DNA of 64,000 nt from JASGJS01 sp047601185 (GCA_047601185.1 JASGJS010000001.1:1302001-1366000); one strand, 5' to 3'; numbered from the stretch's first letter, positions 9,294 to 18,646 are shown. Notes: generated by a model from the sequence alone, not told the origin. Numbers and translations are program-made.

Positions 9294-10241
9294 ATGACTG
9301 AACAGGCGAATGAACAACGGGATTTTTATCAAGTATTGAAGATGAGCCGAACAGCTAGTCAATCAGAAATTAGCAAAGCTTTTAAATTACTATCCAGAGA
9401 AAATCATCCTGATAAGAACAATGGTAATGAAACTGATGAATATAGAGCTATAGCAGCTGCTTATGATACATTGAAAGATGTAGAAAAACGCAAAGTTTAT
9501 GATAATTATTTAAATCAAGGTCACAATAAAGCTGTTGAAGAAGTTTCCATAGCTGCAGAAAATATCTCTGAACAGCGTCAAGCGGAAGCCGAAGCTGAGG
9601 CTCAGGCCGAAGAAGCTTCTACCCGTGCTCGCAGTGCTCGTAGCGAAGATTTAGGTGATGTGGATGCAGAAACTGAAGCAACTGCTTCTCAAAGAGCTGC
9701 TACTGAAGAGCCAGCACAGCCAAAAGCGGCTGCAAGAGAAGAAGCTGAAACTGAAGCGACTTATTCCCGTAGTGCTGGTCGCTATGAAGCTGATTTAGAG
9801 ACTGAAATTAATGATTTAGCAAGATTTTTAGAAGCTTATTTCGCAGAATACGAAGCGCGGCAGTTAGAGCAAAGACGTCGTGTGCAAGAATTCTGGAATA
9901 ATGCGAGTATTCCATTATTCTGCATTTTTGAAAATGTATTATTTAAATTTCACCCTCAACAATTCCCGCAATCTCCACGGTTCCCGGAATTTGAAGCGGA
10001 TCCGACCCCAGCTTATGAACGACGTTTACCTGAACGTACTGAATATCAAGCTGCTGTTCCTCTTCAAGAAATTGAGAAATTGTTGGCTGATAATCAGATT
10101 CCAACAGAGAAGAAGGTCAAAGATGGTAAAACCGTCTTGGTAATTTTAGGTCCTAAAGAGCAACAAGATGCAGTGTTTGAATGCCTCCAAGCGCTTGATA
10201 TGATTAAAAAAGCGCCGGAAGCACCCAGAGCTCGTATGTAG
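9294..10241 (+). CDS. J-domain protein with an acidic Ala/Glu-rich middle, function unknown
   Basis: An N-terminal J domain (about residues 9-75) carries the diagnostic HPD at 38-40, so it should stimulate an Hsp70 such as DnaK. It lacks the G/F, zinc-finger and substrate domains of DnaJ. Residues ~85-155 are rich in Ala, Glu and Arg, predicted helical or coiled, with repeated EAEAEA and ARSARSED-like phrases. The C-terminal third (~160-315) is unassigned. It lies alone between miaA and hfq, where many gammaproteobacteria have nothing, and is closed by its own terminator. J-domain proteins of this shape occur among secreted effectors of intracellular bacteria, but a housekeeping co-chaperone is equally possible. 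Confidence 0.85.
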   Translation: MTEQANEQRDFYQVLKMSRTASQSEISKAFKLLSRENHPDKNNGNETDEYRAIAAAYDTLKDVEKRKVYDNYLNQGHNKAVEEVSIAAENISEQRQAEAEAEAQAEEASTRARSARSEDLGDVDAETEATASQRAATEEPAQPKAAAREEAETEATYSRSAGRYEADLETEINDLARFLEAYFAEYEARQLEQRRRVQEFWNNASIPLFCIFENVLFKFHPQQFPQSPRFPEFEADPTPAYERRLPERTEYQAAVPLQEIEKLLADNQIPTEKKVKDGKTVLVILGPKEQQDAVFECLQALDMIKKAPEAPRARM

Positions 10242-10260
10242 TAGTTCTGTAGTTATATTA

Positions 10261-10294
10261 AAAAGGCTCTTCAGCAATGGAGAGCCTTTTTTTT
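10261..10294 (+). terminator. Rho-independent terminator after the J-domain gene
   Basis: Perfect 10-bp stem AAAAGGCTCT (10261-10270) / AGAGCCTTTT (10281-10290) with a 10-nt loop, followed by more T residues to 10294. It begins 20 bp after the stop codon. Confidence 0.9.
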
Positions 10295-10307
10295 GTAAAA
10301 TCAAAAG

Positions 10308-10333
10308 CAGCGGGCAAGCTGCCCGCGCTCCCA
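10308..10333 (-). repeat. Family E palindrome
   Basis: GCAGCGGGCAAGCTGCCCGC then GCTCCC, the inverse orientation of the miaA copy. It is followed by a longer shared context (GCTCAATCTTGCTCTAAGCTC) that recurs near 44813. Confidence 0.85.
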
Positions 10334-10428
10334 AGTTGGGAGCTCAATCTTGCTCTAAGCTCAATCGGGGCTCGAGGTTTGAGAAACGCTTGAAGCTCGA
10401 GGCTTGAGAAATGCTTGAAGCTTGAAGT

Positions 10429-10490
10429 GGCGAGCTGTTGCCTTCTCCCCTCCGTGGGAGAAGGTGGCCGATTAGGCCGGATGAGGGGGT
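10429..10490 (+). repeat. Family D REP-like palindromic repeat
   Basis: Intact copy: CCTTCTCCC / GGGAGAAGG hairpin, GGCCGATTAGGCC hairpin and the GGATGAGGGG tail. It lies in the 400-bp gap between the J-domain gene and hfq, which otherwise holds only the terminator and one family E copy. Confidence 0.88.
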
Positions 10491-10641
10491 TAAATCAATA
10501 GCCAAACCTTTTCCTTGTATTACGCCGCATTCTTTTGTAAACTGACAGCACTTAACGTTGTGTGACTAGATGTCGCACAATTTAAGGGCCGTGGGTGATC
10601 TTAGAATCCCTACATAATTTTATTTTACCAAGGAGAAAGGA

Positions 10642-10896
10642 ATGACTAAAGGACATTTATTACAAGATCCTTTTTTGGAAACATTATGTAAAGAAAAAGT
10701 GCCCGTTTCTATTTATCTAGTAAATGGCATTAAGCTTCAGGGACAAATTGAAGCGTTTGATCCAACAGTGGTTTTGTTGAAAAACACCTCAAGCCAAATT
10801 GTATTTAAACATGCAATTTCGACCATTGTTCCTTCTCGTAAAGTCGTGTTAGAAGGCTTTAACGAGGATGATACTTCAGACGGTGCCAATGTCTAA
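10642..10896 (+). CDS. hfq: RNA chaperone Hfq
   Basis: Sm-like hexameric RNA chaperone that pairs small RNAs with mRNAs. Sm1 is visible as VPVSIYLVNGIKLQGQIEAFD (about residues 21-41) and Sm2 as FKHAISTIVPSR (54-65; the usual first residue is Tyr, here Phe). 84 aa with a short acidic tail, compared with 102 in E. coli. The ribosome site AAGGAGAAAGG lies just before the ATG. It opens the conserved hfq-hflX-hflK-hflC-purA block, with 117 bp before hflX. Confidence 0.98.
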   Translation: MTKGHLLQDPFLETLCKEKVPVSIYLVNGIKLQGQIEAFDPTVVLLKNTSSQIVFKHAISTIVPSRKVVLEGFNEDDTSDGANV

Positions 10897-11013
10897 AGTG
10901 CTTTAAAGAAGAGTCATTTATCAGTTTTAAGTGCTCTTCAAACGATTGGCCGTTGTTCCTTAGACTTCCATATCTGGAGGGATGGCGGCCCTAAGTTTCA
11001 CTAACAATAGTAC

Positions 11014-12141
11014 ATGACCCTAAATAATCCGGTTTTCCCTTCAGACCATCCTCTAAAAAACACCCCCACTATCTTAGTTCACGTCAATTTCCACAAGACA
11101 CAAGAGGAAGAATACCTTGTAGAATTTCGAGAACTGGCAGCTTCTGCAGGCGTGATTGCTGTGGATTTAGTCCAAGCTACCCGCAGTGCGCCAGATCCTA
11201 AATACTTTGTGGGCAAGGGGAAAGCCCAACAAATCCTAGAAAGTCTTAAAGCGCATGACGCTCACATGGTATTATTCAATCATGCGTTATCACCGAGCCA
11301 AAAAAGAAGCTTAGAGCAGCTCTACCAATGCCGTGTGCTCGACCGCACTGAGCTCATTTTAGAGATTTTTGCAGCACGCGCCCGTACCTTTGAGGGCAAG
11401 TTGCAGGTAGAATTGGCACAGTTGCAATATTTAGCGACGCGATTGGTCCGCGGCTGGACCCACTTAGAACGACAAAAAGGGGGTATTGGTCTGCGCGGTG
11501 GCCCTGGGGAAAAACAATTAGAAGTCGATCGTAGGTTATTACGTAACCGGATCAAAGCCATTACCCAGCGTTTGGAAAAGGTCAGAAAGCAGCGTAGTTT
11601 GAGTCGGCGTACACGCCAGCGTTCTGCAGTCCCTACGGTTGCTTTAGTGGGCTATACCAATGCTGGCAAGTCGACTTTATTTAACCGGTTAACCCATGCC
11701 GAAGTGGAAGTGGCGGATAAATTATTTGCCACGCTGGACCCTACCTTGCGGCGTATTCAGCTGCCTGAGCTAGGTTCGGTAGTGTTAGCAGATACGGTAG
11801 GATTTATCAGAGACCTGCCACATCATTTAGTCGAGGCGTTTCGAGCGACGCTAGAGGAGGTGTTGTCGGCAGACTTATTGCTGCACGTGGTAGACGCGCA
11901 CAATCCGGAAAAACGCCAGTATATCGAGGCTGTGAATGAGGTGATTGAGCAACTGGGCGCAGAGAAAGTTCCCCAGCTTTTAGTGTATAATAAATTAGAT
12001 TTAGTGCCTGGCGCCACTTTTGAGATAGAATATAACCCGCAGGGATTACCCACCAGTGTTGCTGTCTCGGCAGTCACCGGCGAAGGGATTGATATATTGA
12101 AACAAGCGATTAAAGAAACTTTAGCAATTCAGCATGAATGA
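11014..12141 (+). CDS. hflX: Ribosome-rescue GTPase HflX
   Basis: GTPase that splits stalled 70S ribosomes, for example after heat stress. The N-terminal HflX domain includes the glycine-rich GGIGLRGGPGEKQLE. The G domain has G1 VGYTNAGKSTL (about 212-222), G3 LADTVGFIRDLP (about 257) and G4 YNKLD (about 327). At 375 aa it is shorter than E. coli HflX (426) because it lacks most of the C-terminal extension. ATG 11014 gives a normal N-terminus (...TILVHVNF). It runs into hflK by an overlap or near-abutment, typical of this operon. Confidence 0.96.
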   Translation: MTLNNPVFPSDHPLKNTPTILVHVNFHKTQEEEYLVEFRELAASAGVIAVDLVQATRSAPDPKYFVGKGKAQQILESLKAHDAHMVLFNHALSPSQKRSLEQLYQCRVLDRTELILEIFAARARTFEGKLQVELAQLQYLATRLVRGWTHLERQKGGIGLRGGPGEKQLEVDRRLLRNRIKAITQRLEKVRKQRSLSRRTRQRSAVPTVALVGYTNAGKSTLFNRLTHAEVEVADKLFATLDPTLRRIQLPELGSVVLADTVGFIRDLPHHLVEAFRATLEEVLSADLLLHVVDAHNPEKRQYIEAVNEVIEQLGAEKVPQLLVYNKLDLVPGATFEIEYNPQGLPTSVAVSAVTGEGIDILKQAIKETLAIQHE

Positions 12142-12175
12142 TAACTCATTAAGTTCGTATCGGAGACAACTTTAT

Positions 12176-13348
12176 ATGTCGTGGCACCCTGACCAAAACA
12201 AAGACCCCTGGGGAAGAGATAAAAAGAAACCCCAAGGCCCGCCAGATTTAGACGCATTATTGCGTGACTTCAAAAATAAATTGTGGAAGCTGCTCGGGTT
12301 TAAATCCAATGGTGTATCTGGCGCTGGAAACAACCCTACTACCCCTAAATCGATTTCTGCTTGGATTGGCGTTGTCATCATCGGTCTCATTGTTTTGTGG
12401 GGATTATCCGGCATTTATATTGTTTCTCCGGCTGAGCGAGCGGTGGTGTTGCGATTTGGTCGGTATGTCGACACTATGGAGCCGGGTCCACATTGGCTGC
12501 CAACAGGAATAGACTCTAAGTCAATTGTCAATGTACAAAAAGTCTCTAATTTTACGTGGCAATCCGAAATGCTCACTAAAGATGAGAATATTGTATCAGT
12601 TGCCGTCGCTGTTCAATATCGCATTCAATATCCGCGTGATTATTTGTTCAACGTCGCTGATCCCAATGCCAGTTTAGAGCAAGCCACTGCCAGTGCGCTG
12701 CGCCAAGTGGTAGGACATAATACCTTAGATAGTCTGTTAACCACCGGCCGAGCACAAGTGCGGGATGAAGTTGGCAAGCAACTTCAGCGGATTCTCAGCA
12801 ACTATAAAGCGGGCCTGTTAGTGACAGACGTGACATTACAATCGATCAAGCCCCCCGAAGCTGTGACAGCCGCTTTTGATGATGCGATTAAAGCCAGAGA
12901 AGATGAGCAAGCCTATATTAATAAAGCCGAAGCTTATGCCAATCAGGTAACAGCTGGCGCACAAGGTCAAGCTGCACGGATTTTGCAAGAGGCAGAGGCT
13001 TATCAAAAGGAAGTGGTCCTGCAAGCGCAAGCCAATATCGTCGGGTATTTAGCACTAGTGCCTGAATATCAGAATAATCCCAAAATGGCGCAATCACGAC
13101 TGTATCTCAACGCCATGGAAACGGTGCTTAAAAATAGCAGTAAAGTATTTGTCGATCAAACTGATGGTCATTCGATGTTCTATTTGCCGCTCGATAAGTT
13201 GACCAGCTTACCGTCCACTTCAACAGAAACGAGCGCAACCACTGCGCCTGCCTCCACAACTGCAACGCCAACGGCTGACGCCATCAGCGCCAGCGTCAAT
13301 GATTTAATCGGTCGTTCCAGCTATCCAACGCGAGGGGGAAATTCATGA
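12176..13348 (+). CDS. hflK: Membrane protease modulator HflK
   Basis: SPFH/band-7 protein that with HflC forms a large periplasmic cage around the FtsH protease. One N-terminal membrane helix (AWIGVVIIGLIVLWGLSGIY), the SPFH domain from VSPAERAVVLRFGRY, and a helical region rich in Ala/Glu (AEAYANQVTAGAQGQAAR). I prefer the ATG at 12176, which gives MSWHPDQNKDPWG, the usual HflK opening, and has GGAGA at 12162-12166. An in-frame ATG at 12134 inside the end of hflX would add 14 atypical residues. The Thr/Ala/Ser-rich tail is poorly conserved. Overlaps hflC by 4 bp. Confidence 0.95.
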   Translation: MSWHPDQNKDPWGRDKKKPQGPPDLDALLRDFKNKLWKLLGFKSNGVSGAGNNPTTPKSISAWIGVVIIGLIVLWGLSGIYIVSPAERAVVLRFGRYVDTMEPGPHWLPTGIDSKSIVNVQKVSNFTWQSEMLTKDENIVSVAVAVQYRIQYPRDYLFNVADPNASLEQATASALRQVVGHNTLDSLLTTGRAQVRDEVGKQLQRILSNYKAGLLVTDVTLQSIKPPEAVTAAFDDAIKAREDEQAYINKAEAYANQVTAGAQGQAARILQEAEAYQKEVVLQAQANIVGYLALVPEYQNNPKMAQSRLYLNAMETVLKNSSKVFVDQTDGHSMFYLPLDKLTSLPSTSTETSATTAPASTTATPTADAISASVNDLIGRSSYPTRGGNS

Positions 13349-14241
13349 GAGCATCCACATTCACTGTCATCATCACGATTTTGTTAGCACTGATTATCCT
13401 ATCGAGCAGCTTTTTTACGGTAGAAGAAGGTCAGCAAGCCATTTTGTTACGGTTAGGGCAAATCGTCAACGATGACAAGGGCGTTGCAGAAGTGATTCAG
13501 CCTGGCTTACATTTTAAGTGGCCAATTATTATTCAGGTGCGAAAGTTTGATACTCGGTTGCAAACCTTATTAGTGCAGTCGTCGCGTATTTTAACGGAAG
13601 AACAAAAATACGTGTTAGTGGATTATTACATCAAATGGAAAATCAACAATGTGCCCTTGTATTATCAACGTACCGGCGGTAATGCGCTTCAAGCCCAAAC
13701 ATTATTACAGCAGCAAGTGAATGATGCGTTACGGGCGGCATTTGGTGAACGTACGATTACGGATATGGTCTCAGGTGAGCGCGTCAATGTGATGGCGTTG
13801 CTGAGAAGTGGCGCTAATGCAACAGCCCATAATCTCGGTATTTGGGTAGGCGATGTGCGCATTAAAAGCATTGATCTCCCAGATGAGGTGAGCACGACCG
13901 TATTCAGTCGTATGCGCACCAAACGGGAGCAAGTCGCCACCCAACACCGTGCCAACGGTATTGCCAAAGCAGAAGCTATCCGCGCTCAAGCCGATGCGCA
14001 AGCTGCGGTTTCCATTGCTGAAGCCCAAAATCAAGCCGCGAATTTGCGCGCACAAGGCATGAAACGCGCTTCGCAAATTTATAACAGCGCATATACCGTC
14101 GCGCCAGATTTTTATGTATTCTTAAGAAGTTTGCAGGTTTACCAATCTGCCTTTAACACCAAACGCGACTTTTTAATCCTCTCTCCTCAAAGTGAATTAT
14201 TTAAATATTTTAATAGCGCCACGGGTCAGGAAAAACCATGA
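13345..14241 (+). CDS. hflC: Membrane protease modulator HflC
   Basis: Partner of HflK in the FtsH-regulating complex. One N-terminal membrane segment (TVIITILLALIILSSSFF), SPFH domain starting FTVEEGQQAILLRLGQI, and conserved FGERTITDMVSGERV and RMRTKREQVATQHRANG blocks. 298 aa, compared with 334 in E. coli. Start ATG overlaps the hflK stop by 4 bp and the stop overlaps purA by 4 bp, so translation of hflK, hflC and purA is tightly coupled. Confidence 0.96.
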   Translation: MRASTFTVIITILLALIILSSSFFTVEEGQQAILLRLGQIVNDDKGVAEVIQPGLHFKWPIIIQVRKFDTRLQTLLVQSSRILTEEQKYVLVDYYIKWKINNVPLYYQRTGGNALQAQTLLQQQVNDALRAAFGERTITDMVSGERVNVMALLRSGANATAHNLGIWVGDVRIKSIDLPDEVSTTVFSRMRTKREQVATQHRANGIAKAEAIRAQADAQAAVSIAEAQNQAANLRAQGMKRASQIYNSAYTVAPDFYVFLRSLQVYQSAFNTKRDFLILSPQSELFKYFNSATGQEKP

Positions 14242-15533
14242 AAAATATCGTTATTGTCGGCACTCAATGGGGTGATGAAGGCAAAGGTAAAATTGTTGAT
14301 CTGTTAACGGATCATGTCAAAGCCGTGGTGCGTTTTCAAGGCGGTGATAATGCGGGACATACTTTAGTGGTAGGAGGCGAGAAAACCGTATTGCGCCTGT
14401 TACCCTCGGGGATGTTACGTCCCGATGTACGCTGCTTTATTGGCAATGGTGTTGTGGTTTCTCCGGTCTCACTAGTGAAAGAAATTACCGCCTTAGAAGC
14501 CAAAGGAGTGACTGTCAAAGGTCGATTATCGATCAGCCATGCCTGCAGTTTAGTGCTACCTTATCATGTAGCGTTGGATCAAGCCCGCGAAAAAGCTCGA
14601 GGCCAACAAGCGATCGGCACCACCAAACGTGGCATTGGCCCCGCATACGAAGATAAAATTGCTCGCCGCGGTTTAAGAATGCTGGATTTATTACACCCCG
14701 GGCGTTTTGAGGAGAAACTGCGAGCCTTAGCTGACTATCACAATTTTATGCTAACGCAGTATTACAATGAACCTGCCATTCCTGTGGAATCGGTGTTAAC
14801 TGACATGCTCACCTATGCAGAAAAGTTAGCTCCCTTACTCACCGACGTAGCGTTGGCTTTAACGCAGATTATTGATCAACAAGGCCATATTTTATTTGAA
14901 GGCGCGCAAGGCACGTTTTTAGACATTGATCATGGCACCTATCCTTTCGTCACTTCCTCTAACACGTTAGCAGGCGCTGCCACCACCGGCAGCGGCTTAG
15001 GCCCCTTGTATTTACAAGAAGTTCTCGGCATTGCGAAAGCCTACACCACACGAGTGGGCAGTGGTCCATTCCCCACAGAATTAATGGATGAACAAGGTGA
15101 TCAACTTGCGCAACGAGGCAACGAATTTGGTTCAGTCACCGGCAGACCCAGACGTTGTGGTTGGTTCGACGCCGCTGCAATGCGTTATGCCAAACAGCTA
15201 AACAGTTTATCCAGCTTATGCATCACCAAACTGGATGTGCTAGACACTTTCCCTGTCATTAAAGTGGGAGTGGGATATCAATACCGCGGCGAAACCCGCA
15301 TCGAACCTCCACTCGATGCCGAAATGTTTGCAGAATGCACCCCCATTTACGAAGAATTGCCCGGTTGGCAAGCAAACACTTACGGTTTAACTCAGTGGGA
15401 AGATCTACCCAAAAATGCCCAAGCTTATTTAAAGCGATTAGAAGAGCTGGTGGGGATGAAGATTGATTTGATTTCAACCGGCCCTGATCGAGATCATACG
15501 ATTATTGTGCGACATCCGTTTAAAGTTGCATAA
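14238..15533 (+). CDS. purA: Adenylosuccinate synthetase
   Basis: Joins IMP and aspartate with GTP in the first committed step of AMP synthesis. N-terminal GTP/IMP loop VGTQWGDEGKGKIVD (residues 6-20), then GGDNAGHT, GPAYEDKIARRG, FEGAQGTFLDIDHGTYPFVTSSN and the KLDVLD guanine motif. 431 aa is full length. It overlaps hflC by 4 bp and is the last gene of the hfq-purA block. A weak CCCTCTTTTTAAAAGGGG symmetry at 15543-15560 could end transcription, but the T tract is poor. Confidence 0.98.
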   Translation: MKNIVIVGTQWGDEGKGKIVDLLTDHVKAVVRFQGGDNAGHTLVVGGEKTVLRLLPSGMLRPDVRCFIGNGVVVSPVSLVKEITALEAKGVTVKGRLSISHACSLVLPYHVALDQAREKARGQQAIGTTKRGIGPAYEDKIARRGLRMLDLLHPGRFEEKLRALADYHNFMLTQYYNEPAIPVESVLTDMLTYAEKLAPLLTDVALALTQIIDQQGHILFEGAQGTFLDIDHGTYPFVTSSNTLAGAATTGSGLGPLYLQEVLGIAKAYTTRVGSGPFPTELMDEQGDQLAQRGNEFGSVTGRPRRCGWFDAAAMRYAKQLNSLSSLCITKLDVLDTFPVIKVGVGYQYRGETRIEPPLDAEMFAECTPIYEELPGWQANTYGLTQWEDLPKNAQAYLKRLEELVGMKIDLISTGPDRDHTIIVRHPFKVA

Positions 15534-15633
15534 ATTAATCTATACCCTCTTTTTAAAAGGGGTTGTTGCTTTATTTAGATATTAAAAATATGTGTAACTA
15601 TTCAACACATGGATGAGTGTCATACATTAGCTG

Positions 15634-15800
15634 CTACCTCGACGTCCCGCCTACTTGTTAGCGGGATCTCATGGGTGTATCGGTTAAGTCATATTTATAT
15701 TTACGAGGTGATGTAAAAAAATTGATTCATCGCACTTCGTGTAGATCTAGGGAGTGCACCCATGAGATCCCGCTAACAAGTAGGCGGGACGTCGAGGTAG
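15634..15800. repeat. Long inverted repeat, 44-bp perfect arms (locus A)
   Basis: Arm 15634-15677 is the exact reverse complement of 15757-15800; the 79-bp spacer contains CGCACTTCGTGTAG. Each arm holds a smaller hairpin, CCCGC-10 nt-GCGGG. It occupies most of the 412-bp gap between purA and the Sel1 gene; a short open frame at 15671-15907 lies across it and is not believed to be a gene. Nothing else is seen in this gap. Confidence 0.95.
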
Positions 15801-15945
15801 AAAGTCTGTGCAAATTATCAAGATTAGTATTTTTAAGTTTCATTGATCGGATTAAAGACAGCACATTGAAGTCATGTGCTGAATGGATACAAAAATACAA
15901 TATTTGACGAATTTTGATAAATAATTAACGGTAGAGAGGCTGATA

Positions 15946-17355
15946 ATGAGTACTGAAGCGAAAGAAAAGTGTTTTTTTGATTATCAACATCCCCTTTTTT
16001 GTGGTAAAGGGCCCGATACTCTCAATACCATAGGCGGAGAGTGTGCTGAAGGTGCTGTTGATGCTTATGGTTTCCCACGAGTTACCAAAGATGAGGGAAA
16101 AGCTTTTACCAAATTCAAAGAAGCTGCTGATCAAGGTTACGCCAAAGCGCAATATAATCTAGGCTTATGTTACCAATATGGCATTGGAACTGAGAAAGAT
16201 GAAAAAACTGCAGTGAAGACTTATCAACTGGCTGCAGCACAAGGTCATGTCTATGCCCAATATCAATTGGGTGTTTGCTATGACGAAGGACGTGGTGTCG
16301 AACAAAACAAAAAAACAGCAGAAGAGTACTATCAGCAAGTTGTAGAGGCAGGGATAAAAGAGATTCAGAGCGGCTCTTATTCTGGACATGTATTGCGCGC
16401 TGCTCATTACTTTCAACTGATTGCAAATCTAGGCAACGCGGATGCTTTGTACAGTGCGGATGCTCTGTACGGTTTAGGTGTATGCTATGAAAACGGATAT
16501 AGATTCACTAAGGATGAAATAATGGCCGCATCTTACTATCAATCAGCCGCTACAAAAGGTCATCTTGAAGCGCGCTATTGTTTAGCGCAATGCTATGAAA
16601 AAGGAACAGGTGTCTCTCAAGATAAAAAAGAAGCGCTTCGTTTATATAGCTTGGCGGCAGAGGGGAATCATGCGAATGCTCAATATCACTTAGGTGAGTA
16701 TTATGAAAAAGAAAAGGATGTCAAAAAAGCTGTACAATACTATTTTTTAGCTGCAGAAAATAGACTGTCTACTAAAGCTTCGGGTAAATACATAGGGCAG
16801 CATTATAAACAATTATTGCACTTAGATGCTTTAAAAACCTTTAAAGTAGCCCAGGAAGTTTCAGAAAAAATACGTGAGTGCTCTTTAGCCAAATTCACAC
16901 CTATTTATACAAAAATAATTGAAAGATACAAATCAGCTGCTCTGACTCGCGATTGCTTAGGTGAAGGATATTCTCGGGGCTCTGCTTTATTTAATAAATT
17001 AAAAAAAACCTCTTCTTATGACAACATTGCTGCTATGCTAACGGATAAAGAGTATTTCGGGCCAGGAGGTAATGGTCCTCTCTCTTTCGAACCGATGGTG
17101 TGCAGAGGTCTGATAAGAGCCTTTGCTCCGCAAGCTTTAGAAACGGCGTTACTAGGACCCAAATCCGCCAAAGAATTTATTGCTTTGATTGTAAAGCAGT
17201 TAAAATCCGTTCCTACACCATCTACTGGACCTGCTCCTCCACCTCCCGTTGCTTTTTTCCATTCTCCAGAACAAAGAAGATCTTCGCTTTATGACTTAGA
17301 CACAGACGCGTTAGATGCTTTAGAAGAGGAGAAGCCTGGTTCCCCCCAGCGCTAA
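15946..17355 (+). CDS. Sel1-repeat protein (candidate host-interaction factor)
   Basis: 469 aa built of Sel1-like repeats (36-residue helix pairs) from about residue 35 to 290, e.g. AKAQYNLGLCYQYGIGTEKDEKTA and ARYCLAQCYEKGTGVSQDKKEA. A unique helical region follows and then a Pro-rich tail (GPAPPPP) ending in an acidic stretch. No signal peptide or membrane segment is seen. Sel1 proteins act as scaffolds; in Legionella and Coxiella several are effectors, but this is family context only. Start ATG 15946 is preceded by GAGAGG. It is one of three Sel1 genes in the window. Confidence 0.85.
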   Translation: MSTEAKEKCFFDYQHPLFCGKGPDTLNTIGGECAEGAVDAYGFPRVTKDEGKAFTKFKEAADQGYAKAQYNLGLCYQYGIGTEKDEKTAVKTYQLAAAQGHVYAQYQLGVCYDEGRGVEQNKKTAEEYYQQVVEAGIKEIQSGSYSGHVLRAAHYFQLIANLGNADALYSADALYGLGVCYENGYRFTKDEIMAASYYQSAATKGHLEARYCLAQCYEKGTGVSQDKKEALRLYSLAAEGNHANAQYHLGEYYEKEKDVKKAVQYYFLAAENRLSTKASGKYIGQHYKQLLHLDALKTFKVAQEVSEKIRECSLAKFTPIYTKIIERYKSAALTRDCLGEGYSRGSALFNKLKKTSSYDNIAAMLTDKEYFGPGGNGPLSFEPMVCRGLIRAFAPQALETALLGPKSAKEFIALIVKQLKSVPTPSTGPAPPPPVAFFHSPEQRRSSLYDLDTDALDALEEEKPGSPQR

Positions 17356-17404
17356 CAAACGGTTACCATTGCCTCAACTGGCTGTTATCGTTTATGCTAT
17401 CCCC

Positions 17405-18646
17405 ATGCCATTTATCGCCTGCGGAATTAATTATCAAACGTCGCCGATCGCCTTACGCGAGCGCGCATTTATCACGCCCGAACACGCGCCAGCGTTACTG
17501 CGTGACCTACTCCAAAAAAAAGCCGCCAATGAAGCGATGATTTTGTCTACCTGCAATCGCACCGAACTCTACGGCTATACCCACGATTTTGGTCACTTAC
17601 AGCAGTGGTTAGCCAATCAACCCCAATTACAAGCCGCGTATCATTCCGACAGTTGGTATTGGTTGCAGGATGAACAAGCCGTCAAACATATGATGCAAGT
17701 AAGCAGCGGCTTAAAATCAATGATGCTGGGTGAGCCGCAAATCAAGGGCCAAATGCGCAGTGCTTTTGAAGTGGCTAAAGCAGAAGGCGCAGTGGGAAGC
17801 TATTTACAGCGGCTGCTGCAAGCCGTATTTGCCGTGAGCAAACAAGTTCGCACCGCCAGTGGTTTAGGGGTGAGCCCAATTTCTGTGGCCTATGTCGCTG
17901 CGAGTTTAGCCAAGCGTATCTTCGCCAATATCCCTAAATGCTGTGTATTATTGATCGGCAGCGGCCAAACCATTGAATTGACAGCGATGCATTTAGCAGA
18001 GCAGGGCGTTAAGCGGATGATTATCGCCAATCGTTCTCTCACCAAAGCCACCAAGCTTGCTGAGCCTTTTGCAGCGACCGCCATTCAGTTGGAGGATATT
18101 CCCGTCTATTTGCAGCAAGCCGATATCGTAGTCTCAGCGACCTCCAGCCCCACGCCTATTTTAGGGAAAGGCTTAGTAGAGCGTACCATCAAAATCGGCC
18201 GACGCAAACCGCGCTTGATGATCGACTTGGCTGTGCCTCGCGATATTGAGCCTGAAATCGCCGAATTAGAAGATATTTATTTATACCACATCGATCATTT
18301 ACAAGAGATGGTGCAAGAAAATTTAAAATCCCGGCAGCGTTCCGCTGAAATGGCCGCTGCGATGATCGATACCCAAGCCAAATATTTTATGCGACAGTTG
18401 CAAGTGGTGCGCGCTGCCGATACCATTGCCAGCTATCGTAATAAGGTCAATGACTTGCGCGATACCGTGTTCAAGCAAGGGCTGCAAGCTTTACAACAAG
18501 GTGAGACGCCAGCAACCGTCCTCAACAACGTTCTTGCCCATCTGGCGAATAAAATTATGCACGCTCCGACCATCCATATGCGACAAGCGGCTTTTGATGG
18601 CCAATTGGAATTATTATTATATGCTCAACGGTTATTAGATTTATGA
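17405..18646 (+). CDS. hemA: Glutamyl-tRNA reductase
   Basis: Reduces glutamyl-tRNA to glutamate-1-semialdehyde, the first step of C5 heme synthesis. ATG 17405 gives MPFIACGINYQTSPIALRER, the canonical start; an upstream in-frame TTG at 17369 would add 12 uncharacteristic residues. The catalytic Cys is in LSTCNRTELYGY (about residue 48), GLKSMMLGEPQIKGQ is near 100, and an NADPH-binding fold VLLIGSGQTIELTA is near 185. The C-terminal dimerisation helix ends at residue 413. It overlaps gmk by 4 bp, replacing the common prfA neighbour. Confidence 0.96.
   Translation: MPFIACGINYQTSPIALRERAFITPEHAPALLRDLLQKKAANEAMILSTCNRTELYGYTHDFGHLQQWLANQPQLQAAYHSDSWYWLQDEQAVKHMMQVSSGLKSMMLGEPQIKGQMRSAFEVAKAEGAVGSYLQRLLQAVFAVSKQVRTASGLGVSPISVAYVAASLAKRIFANIPKCCVLLIGSGQTIELTAMHLAEQGVKRMIIANRSLTKATKLAEPFAATAIQLEDIPVYLQQADIVVSATSSPTPILGKGLVERTIKIGRRKPRLMIDLAVPRDIEPEIAELEDIYLYHIDHLQEMVQENLKSRQRSAEMAAAMIDTQAKYFMRQLQVVRAADTIASYRNKVNDLRDTVFKQGLQALQQGETPATVLNNVLAHLANKIMHAPTIHMRQAAFDGQLELLLYAQRLLDL

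Noticed and set aside
15543..15562. Possible terminator after purA
   Set aside because: The symmetry CCCTCTTTTT/AAAAGGGG is short and AT-rich with no clear T tract after it; too weak to annotate.
15671..15907. 78-codon open frame between purA and the Sel1 gene
   Set aside because: It runs through one arm of the 44-bp inverted repeat, lacks a ribosome site and has no recognisable protein features.
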